From the NCBI GenBank assembly GCA_017962085.1, contig JAGCWA010000014.1:1-64000 (forward strand): DNA of 64,000 nt, read 5' to 3'. Made by a program: the position numbers and the translations under genes. The notes under the pieces were generated by a model. The model saw only the letters and a program-made list of their open reading frames with translations, had not been told where the DNA came from and made no database searches. This DNA is from Paludibacteraceae bacterium. Its GTDB lineage: Bacteria > Bacteroidota > Bacteroidia > Bacteroidales > Paludibacteraceae. The stretch's first letter is position 1; every line of letters begins with the position of its first letter. Positions 17,802-26,127 of the stretch are shown here, one piece after another.

Positions 17802-19478
17802 TGGTGGCATAAAGAAATGGACATTCTCCAAGTCTATCTCCTGGTCTTTCCATTGATTCAAATTCCTTTCTTTCGCGACACTTTTCATGATATTATCCCG
17901 CGAGCGGATTTCAGCCTCTTTCCCATCCTCCGGATGAACAAGGACTTCCTCATTACAAAAACCTTCTTTTTCCGCCCTTGCAATCCACTTCAAACGTTCT
18001 TCTTCCACTGCAGCATTCGGATTGTCATACTCAACAGTCTTTTCCTCTTCATATTCGGCCAATTCATCCCTAACAAGATTGATATATTTTTGATAATAAG
18101 GAATATACGAAGACGGCACATGTTTTCCCAGATCCTTTTCAAAGGCGTTCAGATCGATGGACTTAAGCTCAGAAACATTGCACATAATAGGAATACAATA
18201 TTCAGGATACTCTATCTTGCTAAAGGAAGAGAGAAGTATTCGCTTGTATTCCTTCGTCGCTTCTCCGCCAAACAACATCATTCGATGCAGAAGATCCAGT
18301 TTTAGCTCCTTGGTTATGATCTTATCATCCAATCCATACAGAATACGATATACCCTGGCTGCGATATCTTCCGCAGAGTGTGCATTCCCCTGATGCAAAG
18401 ACGAAAAAATCAGTTGGACCGTTTTCTCATAATATTCACCCACGCATTTTCGCACGTTCATAATCAGATCAGCGTCGTTCGGTGATTCAAGCAAATCACG
18501 GGATACCTTTGTGGATATCGGGTGGACCAATCCACTGAAGAATATGGTAAAATCATGAGAAGGATATTTTACATAACGTAGATTCCCGCATTGCTCGAAA
18601 GCCCATTCTTCAATCATCTCCAGGTTGTCGGGCAACATAATAGAATCCAACGAAGAGCCCCTGAAAGCATATCTGCCTATTGTCTTAACCGAATCATCTA
18701 TTTTGTAACTCTTCCTTGTTGCCCTCTCGGGATATAACACTAACCCTTCCCGGTTACGGGTATATAGGACGTCATCGATGGATTGAAAGGATTTGTTTTT
18801 CCGATCGACGACAATATGCGCAAGCGATTTTAATCGATGGACCCGAAAAGAATCCAGCGTCTTGGGGATATATATTGTTTCGATATTATCACATTCGTAT
18901 ATACTTAACACGGAAAAGTCACGGACACCCTCTGGAATGCGGAACTGCGTGAGGCTCGAACATCCCATGAATGCATGGGGTTCTATATTTTTCACCTTTC
19001 CCTTGAATATGACCTCCTTGAGAGAAGAACAGCCATCAAACGTATGCCTACGTATCACTTTCACAGACTTTGGGATCTCTATTCTCTCTAAGTTTTTGCA
19101 ACCAATAAAAGCCTCCTGGAGTATCTCTTCCACAGATTGCGGAATCACTATTTCCCTCAAGTTTGTGCATCTGCGAAACGCACCTGTGTGTATCACTTTC
19201 ACATAAGATGGAAGTGTTATCTTTTTCAATTTACTACAAGGAGGAATAGAAAACACGTGCGTAATAGGCATCTTCTTTCCATCATATTCCACATAATCAG
19301 GCATATCAAAAGAGTCTATTCCATTACGATGAAAATATGCGGTATCCAGACCCCTTATCGCAAGGTGGTTATCGTGCGCAGAAAGGACCAAACCTTTATA
19401 ATTAATGTAATCAAAAGCCTTTACCATGCTGGAACAGCAGGCCACATTGATAAGAAAAAAGAAAAAGAAACGTTTCAT
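17796..19478 (-). CDS. Secreted BspA-like leucine-rich repeat protein with a shared C-terminal domain
   Basis: 560 residues. A signal peptide (MKRFFFFFLINVACCSSMVKA region) is followed by LRR_5 repeats of about 23 residues from 80 to 310 (for example LREIVIPQSVEEILQEAF, LDSIMLPDNLEMIEEWAF). Residues 348-560 form an unnamed domain also found in the protein at 22561-24165, with matching LDLLHRM (394-400), YPEYCIPIMC (424-433) and PSSYIPYYQKY. BspA-type proteins bind host or partner surfaces in some species, but the ligand is unknown here. It lies 12 bp downstream of the small membrane gene at 19491. Its last codon and stop lie within an interspersed repeat. Confidence 0.82.
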   Translation of the reverse strand: MKRFFFFFLINVACCSSMVKAFDYINYKGLVLSAHDNHLAIRGLDTAYFHRNGIDSFDMPDYVEYDGKKMPITHVFSIPPCSKLKKITLPSYVKVIHTGAFRRCTNLREIVIPQSVEEILQEAFIGCKNLERIEIPKSVKVIRRHTFDGCSSLKEVIFKGKVKNIEPHAFMGCSSLTQFRIPEGVRDFSVLSIYECDNIETIYIPKTLDSFRVHRLKSLAHIVVDRKNKSFQSIDDVLYTRNREGLVLYPERATRKSYKIDDSVKTIGRYAFRGSSLDSIMLPDNLEMIEEWAFEQCGNLRYVKYPSHDFTIFFSGLVHPISTKVSRDLLESPNDADLIMNVRKCVGEYYEKTVQLIFSSLHQGNAHSAEDIAARVYRILYGLDDKIITKELKLDLLHRMMLFGGEATKEYKRILLSSFSKIEYPEYCIPIMCNVSELKSIDLNAFEKDLGKHVPSSYIPYYQKYINLVRDELAEYEEEKTVEYDNPNAAVEEERLKWIARAEKEGFCNEEVLVHPEDGKEAEIRSRDNIMKSVAKERNLNQWKDQEIDLENVHFFMPPH

Positions 19479-19490
19479 TCCGGAATAGAA

Positions 19491-19808
19491 TTAAAATACA
19501 ATCGTTCTTGTGCCATTATATTTGAGGTCATATGAACAGCCCCCCCAATCCACAAGTCCGATCAGGAGCATAAGAATCAGGAATCGTTCAAGCCTGAGCT
19601 TCTCTTTCCATAGAAGGAGAGAGAGGTAAATGCCTATGCCACTCATAACTATGCATGTCCACAGCACCCAATCGGGATACATGAAAGCATACAAGGCGGG
19701 CGTGAAATGATAATTATAGAGCAGTTGGATTGACATTATCATCAACCATGCGTTCATGACCATCGCCACACCTGCCACGATTCTCTTTGTCCTACGACTG
19801 ACCGTCAT
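19491..19808 (-). CDS. Small integral membrane protein (paralogue of 17023-17388)
   Basis: 105 residues from ATG 19808 (MTVSRRTKRIVAGVAM), or 116 from 19841. It has three to four hydrophobic segments (VAMVMNAWLMIMSIQLLY, WTCIVMSGIGIYLSLL, RFLILMLLIGLVDW). It shares the NYHFTPALYAFMYPDW and LLWKEKL elements with its paralogue on the far side of the LRR gene, but has lost the last hydrophobic segment, ending instead in SYDLKYNGTRTIVF. It is 12 bp upstream of the LRR gene, so both are probably co-transcribed. Function is unknown. Confidence 0.65.
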   Translation of the reverse strand: MTVSRRTKRIVAGVAMVMNAWLMIMSIQLLYNYHFTPALYAFMYPDWVLWTCIVMSGIGIYLSLLLWKEKLRLERFLILMLLIGLVDWGGCSYDLKYNGTRTIVF

Positions 19809-19885
19809 GTTGGAAAGATAATCTAACTGTTGCCTCAACATATCATATTTATTTTGAACTCGTTAAATAACATCAATTTTAAATA

Positions 19886-20407
19886 TTAATCCTCACACGC
19901 ATAATCGTCCAATTTCTTTTTCAGACTATCATCACCTTCGAGACATATTGTTCCTTTCATATGTTGGAACAAATCCCTATTTTTATTTATATACATATTG
20001 AAAGTCGACCATTGAGAGAAATCGCAACAGACCTTATCGCCTGATTTATAGAAATGAAGCCGTATAAACATATCATACCATGCCCTAAGTTTGAAAAAAC
20101 CATAACAGCCATATGCGGAGTCGTGCTTCAACAGGAAACGATGTTCCCCATATTCTTGTCTGAACATGAAGAATGAGCCTTCCCCATTAAATAATTCACG
20201 TCTCTCATAATCGCACCACCTGTTCCTTAGACGACTGGGCTTGTCTCTTTGTTGATACAAATATATCTTCAATTGGCTCTCCACTTCCTTGTCTACGCTG
20301 ATCCACACGACATTCAACGGTACAAAATAGACAAACACGCAATACAAGGGAAACAAGCTTACCAAAAGTGCTATCAATACTATTATTTTCTTTTTCGTTA
20401 GCTTCAT
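19886..20407 (-). CDS. Hypothetical single-pass membrane protein
   Basis: 173 residues from ATG 20407 (MKLTKKKIIVLIALLVSLF); one N-terminal membrane segment and a soluble part rich in aromatic and charged residues (FFMFRQEYGEHRFLLKHD, CCDFSQWSTF). I do not recognise the family. A longer frame to 20458 would overlap the upstream gene, so 20407 is preferred; it lies 4 bp after that gene's stop. Third member of a minus-strand unit with 20412 and 20930. Confidence 0.65.
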   Translation of the reverse strand: MKLTKKKIIVLIALLVSLFPLYCVFVYFVPLNVVWISVDKEVESQLKIYLYQQRDKPSRLRNRWCDYERRELFNGEGSFFMFRQEYGEHRFLLKHDSAYGCYGFFKLRAWYDMFIRLHFYKSGDKVCCDFSQWSTFNMYINKNRDLFQHMKGTICLEGDDSLKKKLDDYACED

Positions 20408-20411
20408 ACGC

Positions 20412-20918
20412 TTATAGCAACATTTCGTTGGACATATATTGATTCCACCTATATCCATATAAATCCAGATCTATGAAGTACTCATTATACTCCTCATAGA
20501 AATCTATTATCAGTTCATTGATTAGGTCATATGAATAGAGCGTTATCATTCCAGTATGTTCGTCCTCCCATCTAAAATCCGCATTGAAACGGGTGATATC
20601 ATTTAATTCAGCGATACCGCATATTTCAGAATAACCCATAGAGAGATAACATCTCTTATCAACCGCTATATTCTTGACAATACGCTTTAGTATGGTTCTA
20701 TCCTCAAACGGTAATTCCGTATATATCCGCTTTATACGGGAATAGTTAGGCCAGTTTTCCCTGATCTTTCCCATTATAACATCAGAGGCCTCCAGTCCGA
20801 TTACTTCGTAGGCATCATCACGGACTAGACTACCCAGTTCTTTTATGTATTTGGGCATATCAAGCCGTCCCTGATTTTTCCTCATAAGGAAGGATAACCG
20901 TTCATTATACGTCAACAT
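20412..20918 (-). CDS. Hypothetical cytoplasmic protein
   Basis: 168 residues, no signal peptide or membrane segment. Acidic and tyrosine-rich toward the end (LIIDFYEEYNEYFIDLDLYG). The size and composition recall immunity-type proteins, but no signature is recognised and no toxin gene is adjacent. It lies 11 bp below the lipoprotein gene and 4 bp above the next, so it is in the same operon. Confidence 0.6.
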   Translation of the reverse strand: MLTYNERLSFLMRKNQGRLDMPKYIKELGSLVRDDAYEVIGLEASDVIMGKIRENWPNYSRIKRIYTELPFEDRTILKRIVKNIAVDKRCYLSMGYSEICGIAELNDITRFNADFRWEDEHTGMITLYSYDLINELIIDFYEEYNEYFIDLDLYGYRWNQYMSNEMLL

Positions 20919-20929
20919 ACAAATACCTA

Positions 20930-21691
20930 TTATTTCTTCATGGATAAAGAATCAACAACGCTTTTCACCACCTCCGGGACCGAATCCAATAGTATCATTG
21001 AAGATGTCCCATCATAATCGATTATACAACTTCTATTAATTAAACCATTATATGGTATGTTTGCGTTCTCATCATCCATCCATTCTACGGCAAGAATATT
21101 GAACAGGAAATCAAAATATATTTTTTCCACATGAGAATAGGACAAGGCATCAACATCTTTTTTATCGAACCGATATGCTTCATACGGTTGTCCATTCAAC
21201 GTGATAACTTGTTTTCCCCTGAATTTTGTGACAAAGTCATTACCTGGAGGAGGTGGTACACGATCAGAATGTTCATAATAATGCTCAAGTGAATCATATG
21301 GGATTGAATCACCCTTCTCGTCCAAGACAAGAGGCGTAAAGTGATGTGTTAACGAGTCACGGACCATCAAAATCTTACGAATGGTATCATCCTGATATTT
21401 AATACTGGCAAACAACGTATCTTTATTTATACAAAATCGATACCTGTATGGTTGCTTCCGTTCACCATCCATACCGATTTCATACCAAGTCATATAACGA
21501 TATTCCCCTTTGTCCAATGTGTTTAGAACCACATAATGAACAGGAACAGAATCCATAGAAAACAAGAAAATGGCAATTGAGTTACGCTCCTCCTCAATGG
21601 ATGCGTTTTCGTTGTTCGTATTACAACTAGCACAAAGGAAAAGCGTCAGTAACCATCCTAAAACGATTAACAATGTGTGTTTATCTTTCAT
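20930..21691 (-). CDS. Hypothetical lipoprotein
   Basis: 253 residues. The N-terminus KHTLLIVLGWLLTLFLCASC is a lipoprotein signal peptide with lipobox LCASC, followed by an Asn/Glu-rich tether. The mature domain looks beta-rich (YRYRFCINKDTLFASIKYQD) with no family recognised. First gene of the three-gene unit 21691 to 19886. No clear -7 box was found upstream, where interspersed repeat DNA begins at about 21710. Confidence 0.7.
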   Translation of the reverse strand: MKDKHTLLIVLGWLLTLFLCASCNTNNENASIEEERNSIAIFLFSMDSVPVHYVVLNTLDKGEYRYMTWYEIGMDGERKQPYRYRFCINKDTLFASIKYQDDTIRKILMVRDSLTHHFTPLVLDEKGDSIPYDSLEHYYEHSDRVPPPPGNDFVTKFRGKQVITLNGQPYEAYRFDKKDVDALSYSHVEKIYFDFLFNILAVEWMDDENANIPYNGLINRSCIIDYDGTSSMILLDSVPEVVKSVVDSLSMKK

Positions 21692-21709
21692 ATAGATCGT
21701 TATTTATGA

Positions 21710-21801
21710 TACGCGCTCCCCAACCTCGACCCAGAGCAGTGCCCATGGGCTATTTCTGTTTAGGCCTTACAGGCCTATTTTTCATCACTGACAAACAAAC
21801 A
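21710..21801. repeat. Interspersed palindromic repeat, partial copy A
   Basis: Matches the core of copies at 25881-26064 and (inverted) 34867-35047: CGCxCTCCCCAACCTCGACC, the CCCATGGG palindrome, then the stem AGGCC-TTACA-GGCCT. Three mismatches in the 37-bp core. The end (AGGCC... to ACAAACAAAC) is repeated again at 22388-22431. Confidence 0.7.
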
Positions 21802-21810
21802 GATACGTTT

Positions 21811-22086
21811 TCAGAATATATCCGAATGTGTACCAGTATCAACCATCAGCATTACAAGTCTATCGTCATATTGTTCCCAAACAAGCAACCAATCAGGTTT
21901 GATGTGACATTCCAAGCATCCAGAATATTTGCCAGACAACTTGTGAGGTTTGAATTCCCGAGGAAGTTCGCCTGTCTCACATAAAATGTTAATTGTCTTT
22001 GCGAGTTCTGTCAGGTCATAACCACGTTTTTTCAATAGTTTCACCTTCTTTTTGAAGTGACTTGTATATTCAATTGAATATTTCAT
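21811..22086 (-). CDS. YafQ-family mRNA interferase toxin
   Basis: Type II toxin of the RelE/ParE superfamily, expected to cleave mRNA on the ribosome; 91 residues. The YafQ pattern is visible: PHKLSGKYSGCLECHIKPDW then LLVWEQYDD and the C-terminal GTHSDIF; these supply the histidines, Asp and Trp used in YafQ catalysis. It overlaps the antitoxin gene by ATGA, as usual for such pairs, with antitoxin first. It sits between interspersed repeat copies. Confidence 0.88.
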   Translation of the reverse strand: MKYSIEYTSHFKKKVKLLKKRGYDLTELAKTINILCETGELPREFKPHKLSGKYSGCLECHIKPDWLLVWEQYDDRLVMLMVDTGTHSDIF

Positions 22087-22292
22087 TTAAGGCATTTATC
22101 TATTAAATCAAAACCATCTTTTGCCTTATACGTTTTTCCCATTCTTGCTTCGGCCAATGATTCATCAATACTTGAAATCTTGCCTGCCTTCTTATCCTTT
22201 ACGAACGAGATGGAAGACAACGATCTTAAAAGAGCAAGAACACTTTTCCCCTCTTTGGTCGTCTCATTGATATTAATCGTATAGGTTGCCAT
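22083..22292 (-). CDS. Antitoxin partner of the YafQ-type toxin
   Basis: 69 residues from ATG 22292 (MATYTININETTKEGKSVLA). The C-terminal half (SSIDESLAEARMGKTYKAKD) has the features of the toxin-neutralising region of RelB/DinJ-like antitoxins, but no clear ribbon-helix-helix N-terminus is seen. A longer frame begins at 22331, but the -7 box at 22329-22336 excludes it. Stop overlaps the toxin start by 4 bp. Confidence 0.8.
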   Translation of the reverse strand: MATYTININETTKEGKSVLALLRSLSSISFVKDKKAGKISSIDESLAEARMGKTYKAKDGFDLIDKCLK

Positions 22293-22328
22293 ATTTTTTC
22301 GTTTTTCCAATTTATAAGATGAACTATG

Positions 22329-22336
22329 CAAAAATA
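22329..22336 (-). promoter_or_regulatory. -7 box for the toxin-antitoxin operon
   Basis: Minus strand TATTTTTG, a TAnnTTTG match, 37 bp before the antitoxin start at 22292. Confidence 0.55.
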
Positions 22337-22387
22337 GAATTTATTTGGGAATTTTTCCCTCTACACTAGAACGATTTACGGATATTT

Positions 22388-22431
22388 GTTTAGGCCTTTA
22401 TGAACTATTTTACGTCACTGACCAACAAACG
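22388..22431. repeat. Interspersed palindromic repeat, end fragment
   Basis: GTTTAGGCCTTTATGAACTA followed by ACTGACCAACAAAC, matching the right end of copy A (21758-21801) with several substitutions that break the stem. Confidence 0.5.
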
Positions 22432-22482
22432 CTAAATTCATGTTTTCTCATCAACAAAAGTGATGTCGCAAGTCCCGGAGGG

Positions 22483-22556
22483 ATGGTATATTATAGGCAG
22501 GGGTGTTAACCTGCCTGTGATGAGGCAGCCCCGATGGGGCTAACCATCCTCCTCCT
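22483..22556. repeat. Palindrome-rich repeat fragment
   Basis: Contains GGCAGGGG-TGTTAA-CCTGCC, GCCTGTGATGAGGC and GCCCC-GAT-GGGGC, elements shared with the left half of the 25881-26064 copy. It lies directly after the LRR gene that ends at 22561 and could also act as its terminator. Confidence 0.5.
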
Positions 22557-22560
22557 TAAA

Positions 22561-24165
22561 TTACCACAGCCAAAAATATCCGTTTTCTAAATTCACTTCA
22601 TGATTATTTAAAATATTTAGTTTTCTTTCTTTTGCCAGTTGTAACATAAGCGCATAAAAAGGGCTTTCTTTATCAGGGAATTTTTTCCCTGCTCTTTTCA
22701 TTCTCACAATTTGTAAATATTGACGATAATATGGCACATAGGAAGGAGGTACAAATTCATCTATATTATTTTCAAAAGAATCAATGTCAATGAATTCGTA
22801 TTGTTCCATATTTGCATAGTAGCCACACATAAGAGGAATACAATATTCGGGGTGCTTTGCTAGCATATCAAAATTCTTATCAAAGTCCAACACATCTCTA
22901 TACGCCCTTACTGCAAAGCATTCCAGTAATATCATCCTGTGCAGGAGATCCATTTTTCTCTCCTTGGATATGAGCGTATCATCTGTATTGTACAAAATAG
23001 CATATACACGTTTTGCGATCTCAGTTCCATTTTTAGCCGCCACAAACTCATGTTCCACACTATTATAATCAAAAATTAGGCGAATAGTCTTATCATACTC
23101 AATATCTTCCTTATTACGAGGCAAAGCCAAATTCTGTGCATCAAGAATCGGATCTTTGTAGGCTTTTATTCCTTTCGACGCATCATTCTCTTGCGCATGA
23201 AATGAGCTATCCTCCTCCACCCTAAATTGACACCCCATTCGGGTGTTAAACAAATCGATGTAGAGATCCTTTGTGCCTTTAGGTACTTTCAACGTAATCT
23301 TAGATGTGTTAATCTCGTCAAATGGCTGTGGATACCTGAACACTTCATTCGGATCTTGCCAATGCATCTCGATACATCGGAGATTGGGACACAGAGTGAC
23401 AGCATAGTCAAACACTTTTTTTATCGTTCCTGGGAAAACAAGCGTATCGAATTGGCAACCATCAAATGCATTTTCTTCAACATACATCACATACGGAGGA
23501 ATAACAAACCTATTTCCCTCTTTTGCTGGAGGATATTTGACAATAGTTATCTCTTTTATACTGTCTGGTCTTGAGTATGTCATTACCCGATAATACTTAT
23601 AAAGCACTTCATCCTGCGAGAAAAAAAGCTTATTGCCTGGCGAGACCGTAATGGAAGCAAGGCGTTTCGAACGAATTCCGTAATCACCAACAGTATGTAC
23701 AAGATTCTGACCTATATGTAATTTTCTAAATGGACAATCGCCAGATAATTCCTTTATCCCTTTAACGGAATCAGGAACAACAAAGGACTCCAAATTAGGA
23801 CAATTCGAAAGGAAGCAAGAAATATACTTATAATTTTCAGGAAGCACCACTTTTGACAATTTCTTACAATTACGAATAGCAGCATATCCACTTCCCAAAA
23901 CGGATGATGAAAATATAATGGTCTCCACATTATTACAACCATTGAACGCCTCATATCCAACGGAGGAGACATTTCCTCCCACATAGACAATCTTTGTGCG
24001 AGGATATTTCGCCAACGCTTGTTTCACATGCTTCTGTTCCAGAGTTCCCTCTCCCGTGAAGGTCAAGGAGTCCCTCTTCGCGTCATAACTGAATCGAATG
24101 GGTTCCGCCATCACTTGCTGGAAGCAGAACAATAATACGATGTAGAGAAAAACTTTTCTATTCAT
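22561..24165 (-). CDS. Secreted BspA-like LRR protein, tandem paralogue with the shared C-terminal domain
   Basis: 534 residues. Signal peptide MNRKVFLYIVLLFCFQQVMA is followed by a segment (EPIRFSYDAKRDSLTFTGEG) and irregular LRR_5 repeats to about residue 315. The first 57 residues differ from the neighbour at 24162-25802 at only three or so positions, and the stretch around VEEDSSFHAQENDAS is also nearly identical. After that point the tail (355-534) instead matches the C-terminus of the protein at 17796: MDLLHRM, HPEYCIPLMC, PPSYVPYYRQY. The start overlaps the stop of the upstream paralogue. The ligand is unknown. Confidence 0.82.
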   Translation of the reverse strand: MNRKVFLYIVLLFCFQQVMAEPIRFSYDAKRDSLTFTGEGTLEQKHVKQALAKYPRTKIVYVGGNVSSVGYEAFNGCNNVETIIFSSSVLGSGYAAIRNCKKLSKVVLPENYKYISCFLSNCPNLESFVVPDSVKGIKELSGDCPFRKLHIGQNLVHTVGDYGIRSKRLASITVSPGNKLFFSQDEVLYKYYRVMTYSRPDSIKEITIVKYPPAKEGNRFVIPPYVMYVEENAFDGCQFDTLVFPGTIKKVFDYAVTLCPNLRCIEMHWQDPNEVFRYPQPFDEINTSKITLKVPKGTKDLYIDLFNTRMGCQFRVEEDSSFHAQENDASKGIKAYKDPILDAQNLALPRNKEDIEYDKTIRLIFDYNSVEHEFVAAKNGTEIAKRVYAILYNTDDTLISKERKMDLLHRMILLECFAVRAYRDVLDFDKNFDMLAKHPEYCIPLMCGYYANMEQYEFIDIDSFENNIDEFVPPSYVPYYRQYLQIVRMKRAGKKFPDKESPFYALMLQLAKERKLNILNNHEVNLENGYFWLW

Positions 24166-25802
24166 TTAATTTTATAAAAGACGAGCTCATTTTCAAACAA
24201 TAACAGACGATCTCCAACAACATCCCAATAGTAATCACTATTCGGACAAGCGTACATAGGAAGCATAGCATTATCTATACTATATCCTCTCGCCATCTTA
24301 TAAGTACCATTCATTTCGAATTTCAACACGACAGAGAATGGATCTTTTACTAGTCTCTCAGCCACAGAATCACTTAAAACAATACGAAGATTATCATCTT
24401 CTTGGAACGACACTCGAAAATCCTGCGCATTGAGTATAATCATATCTTTGCGTTTTCCCCTTATCGACGCATCATTCTCTTGCGCATGAAATGAGCTATC
24501 CTCCTCCACCTTAAATTGATACCCCATTCGGGTGTTAAACAAATCGATGTAGAGATCCTTTGTGCCTTTAGGTACTTTCAATGTCACATCAGCTGTATTT
24601 ATCCCATAGAATGGGCAAGAGAACAGAATCTCATACGGATTCTGCCAATGCATCTCCACACAACGAAGATTGTTACATTGAAGAACAGCGTGCTGAGATA
24701 CTTCTTTAATTGTTTCAGGGAAAACAAGCGTGTCAAATTGGCAACCATCAAATGCAAACTTCTCAATCTTCAACACATGCGAAGGAATCATATATCTACT
24801 ACCTTTTTTTGCTGCAGGATAAGCGACTAAAACATCTCCCGAGTGACAAAACAGAACGCCATCCTGCGCAGAAAATAATTCGTTAGAATCATCCACCATA
24901 AAGCGAACCAAATTAGGAGGATTGAAACCTCCTCTATTAATACGATAAGCCTCATAATACTCATCAAAATAGAACCCCTTGAAATCTTTTCCCAAACGCA
25001 TCTCCTTTAGATACTTATTGCTAAGATTGCTTCTTATAAAGTCAGGACTATATCCACCATCACTGAGAATTGGATAATTGTAATAAAACGAGGTATCCTT
25101 CTTCTCAGGAGGATAGACAAGTATCGATGGCCCGACACCTCCGTTTTTTAGGTACTTCCAGGTTCCCTCGCAAAAGTTGATTGACCTTAATTTATCTTTA
25201 TATTGCTCACAATAATACATAGAATCCGTGTAATAAAAAAGGACATCATCCTGCGAGAAAAAGAACTTATTTCCAGGAGAAACAGTAATGGAAGAAAGTT
25301 GATCCGAGTTAACTCCAAAGTCGAAGCGAACTTCACGAAGGTTTTTCCCAATATGTAAGGTTTTAAAAGGACATGAAGAGGACAATTCAACAACCCACCA
25401 TACAGAGTCAGGAATAACAAAGGATTCCAGATTGGGACAGTTGGATAGCAACCGATAGATTCCCTTCTTATCATCAGGAAGAACCACTTTAGACAACTTC
25501 TTGCAATTGCAAATAGGAGTGGTTCCATTAGACAAGACTGATGACGAGAAAATAATGGTCTCCAAGTTACTACAATTATTGAATGCCTTGTCTCCGATGC
25601 GAGCGACATTTCCTCCCACATAGACAATCTTTGTGCGAGGATATTTCGCCAACGCTTGTTTCACATGCTTCTGTTCCAGAGTTCCCTCTCCCTTGAAGGT
25701 CAAGGAGTCCCTCTTCGCGTCATAACTGAATCGAATGGGTTCCGCCATCACTTGCTGGAAGCAGAACAATAATACGATGTAGAGAAGAACGTTCCGATTC
25801 AT
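24162..25802 (-). CDS. Secreted BspA-like LRR protein, tandem paralogue with a different tail
   Basis: 546 residues. Signal peptide MNRNVLLYIVLLFCFQQVMA, then an LRR_5-type repeat array longer than in its neighbour (extra block near residues 195-300), and the shared hinge VEEDSSFHAQENDAS ending at 446. The last 100 residues (from IRGKRKDMIILNAQDF to VFYKIK) are unrelated to the neighbour's tail. It overlaps the downstream paralogue by 4 bp, so the pair is one transcript. No promoter box was found; about 80 bp upstream the interspersed repeat begins. Confidence 0.82.
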   Translation of the reverse strand: MNRNVLLYIVLLFCFQQVMAEPIRFSYDAKRDSLTFKGEGTLEQKHVKQALAKYPRTKIVYVGGNVARIGDKAFNNCSNLETIIFSSSVLSNGTTPICNCKKLSKVVLPDDKKGIYRLLSNCPNLESFVIPDSVWWVVELSSSCPFKTLHIGKNLREVRFDFGVNSDQLSSITVSPGNKFFFSQDDVLFYYTDSMYYCEQYKDKLRSINFCEGTWKYLKNGGVGPSILVYPPEKKDTSFYYNYPILSDGGYSPDFIRSNLSNKYLKEMRLGKDFKGFYFDEYYEAYRINRGGFNPPNLVRFMVDDSNELFSAQDGVLFCHSGDVLVAYPAAKKGSRYMIPSHVLKIEKFAFDGCQFDTLVFPETIKEVSQHAVLQCNNLRCVEMHWQNPYEILFSCPFYGINTADVTLKVPKGTKDLYIDLFNTRMGYQFKVEEDSSFHAQENDASIRGKRKDMIILNAQDFRVSFQEDDNLRIVLSDSVAERLVKDPFSVVLKFEMNGTYKMARGYSIDNAMLPMYACPNSDYYWDVVGDRLLLFENELVFYKIK

Positions 25803-25880
25803 TTAATTTATAATGATAAAATGGTTTTAATCTGTGATGATATTTGGGGTAACATCATTTCGGTTCACCTCTTCGGGATT

Positions 25881-26064
25881 CCAATACCGTCCATCACGTT
25901 CCACACAGGGGTTTACGCCCCAACAGGGGTTGACACCCCTGCCTGTGATGTGTTCGCCCCATTGGGGCTCAGGGTGTACGCATCATATGGGGATACGCAC
26001 TCCCCAACCTCGACCCAGGGCGTTGCCCATGGACTATATATGTTTAAGCCTTTCAGGCTTATAA
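25881..26064. repeat. Interspersed palindromic repeat, near-complete copy B
   Basis: About 180 bp, collinear with the reverse complement of 34867-35047. Order of parts: CCATCACGTTCCACACAGGG, paired GGGG/CCCC blocks, GCCTGTGATGTG, GCCCC-ATT-GGGGC, a 37-bp core identical to the other copy (25997-26033, CTCCCCAACCTCGACCCAGG...), then AAGCC-TTTCA-GGCTT. Non-coding, made of several short stem-loops. Confidence 0.8.
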
Positions 26065-26085
26065 GCACTGTCCTTAAGGAAAGCT

Positions 26086-26127
26086 TAACTCTTAACTCTT
26101 CACTCTTCACTCTTAATTCTTAATTCC
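26086..26127. repeat. CTTAACT/CTTCACT minisatellite
   Basis: Six tandem units of about 7-8 bp (CTTAACTCTTAACTCTTCAC and onward), lying on the right side of repeat copy B in the same relative place as the array beside copy C. Confidence 0.6.

Noticed and set aside
25821-26123. A 100-codon open frame through the interspersed repeat
   Set aside because: It exists only because the repeat has few stops; the other near-complete copy does not conserve the frame.
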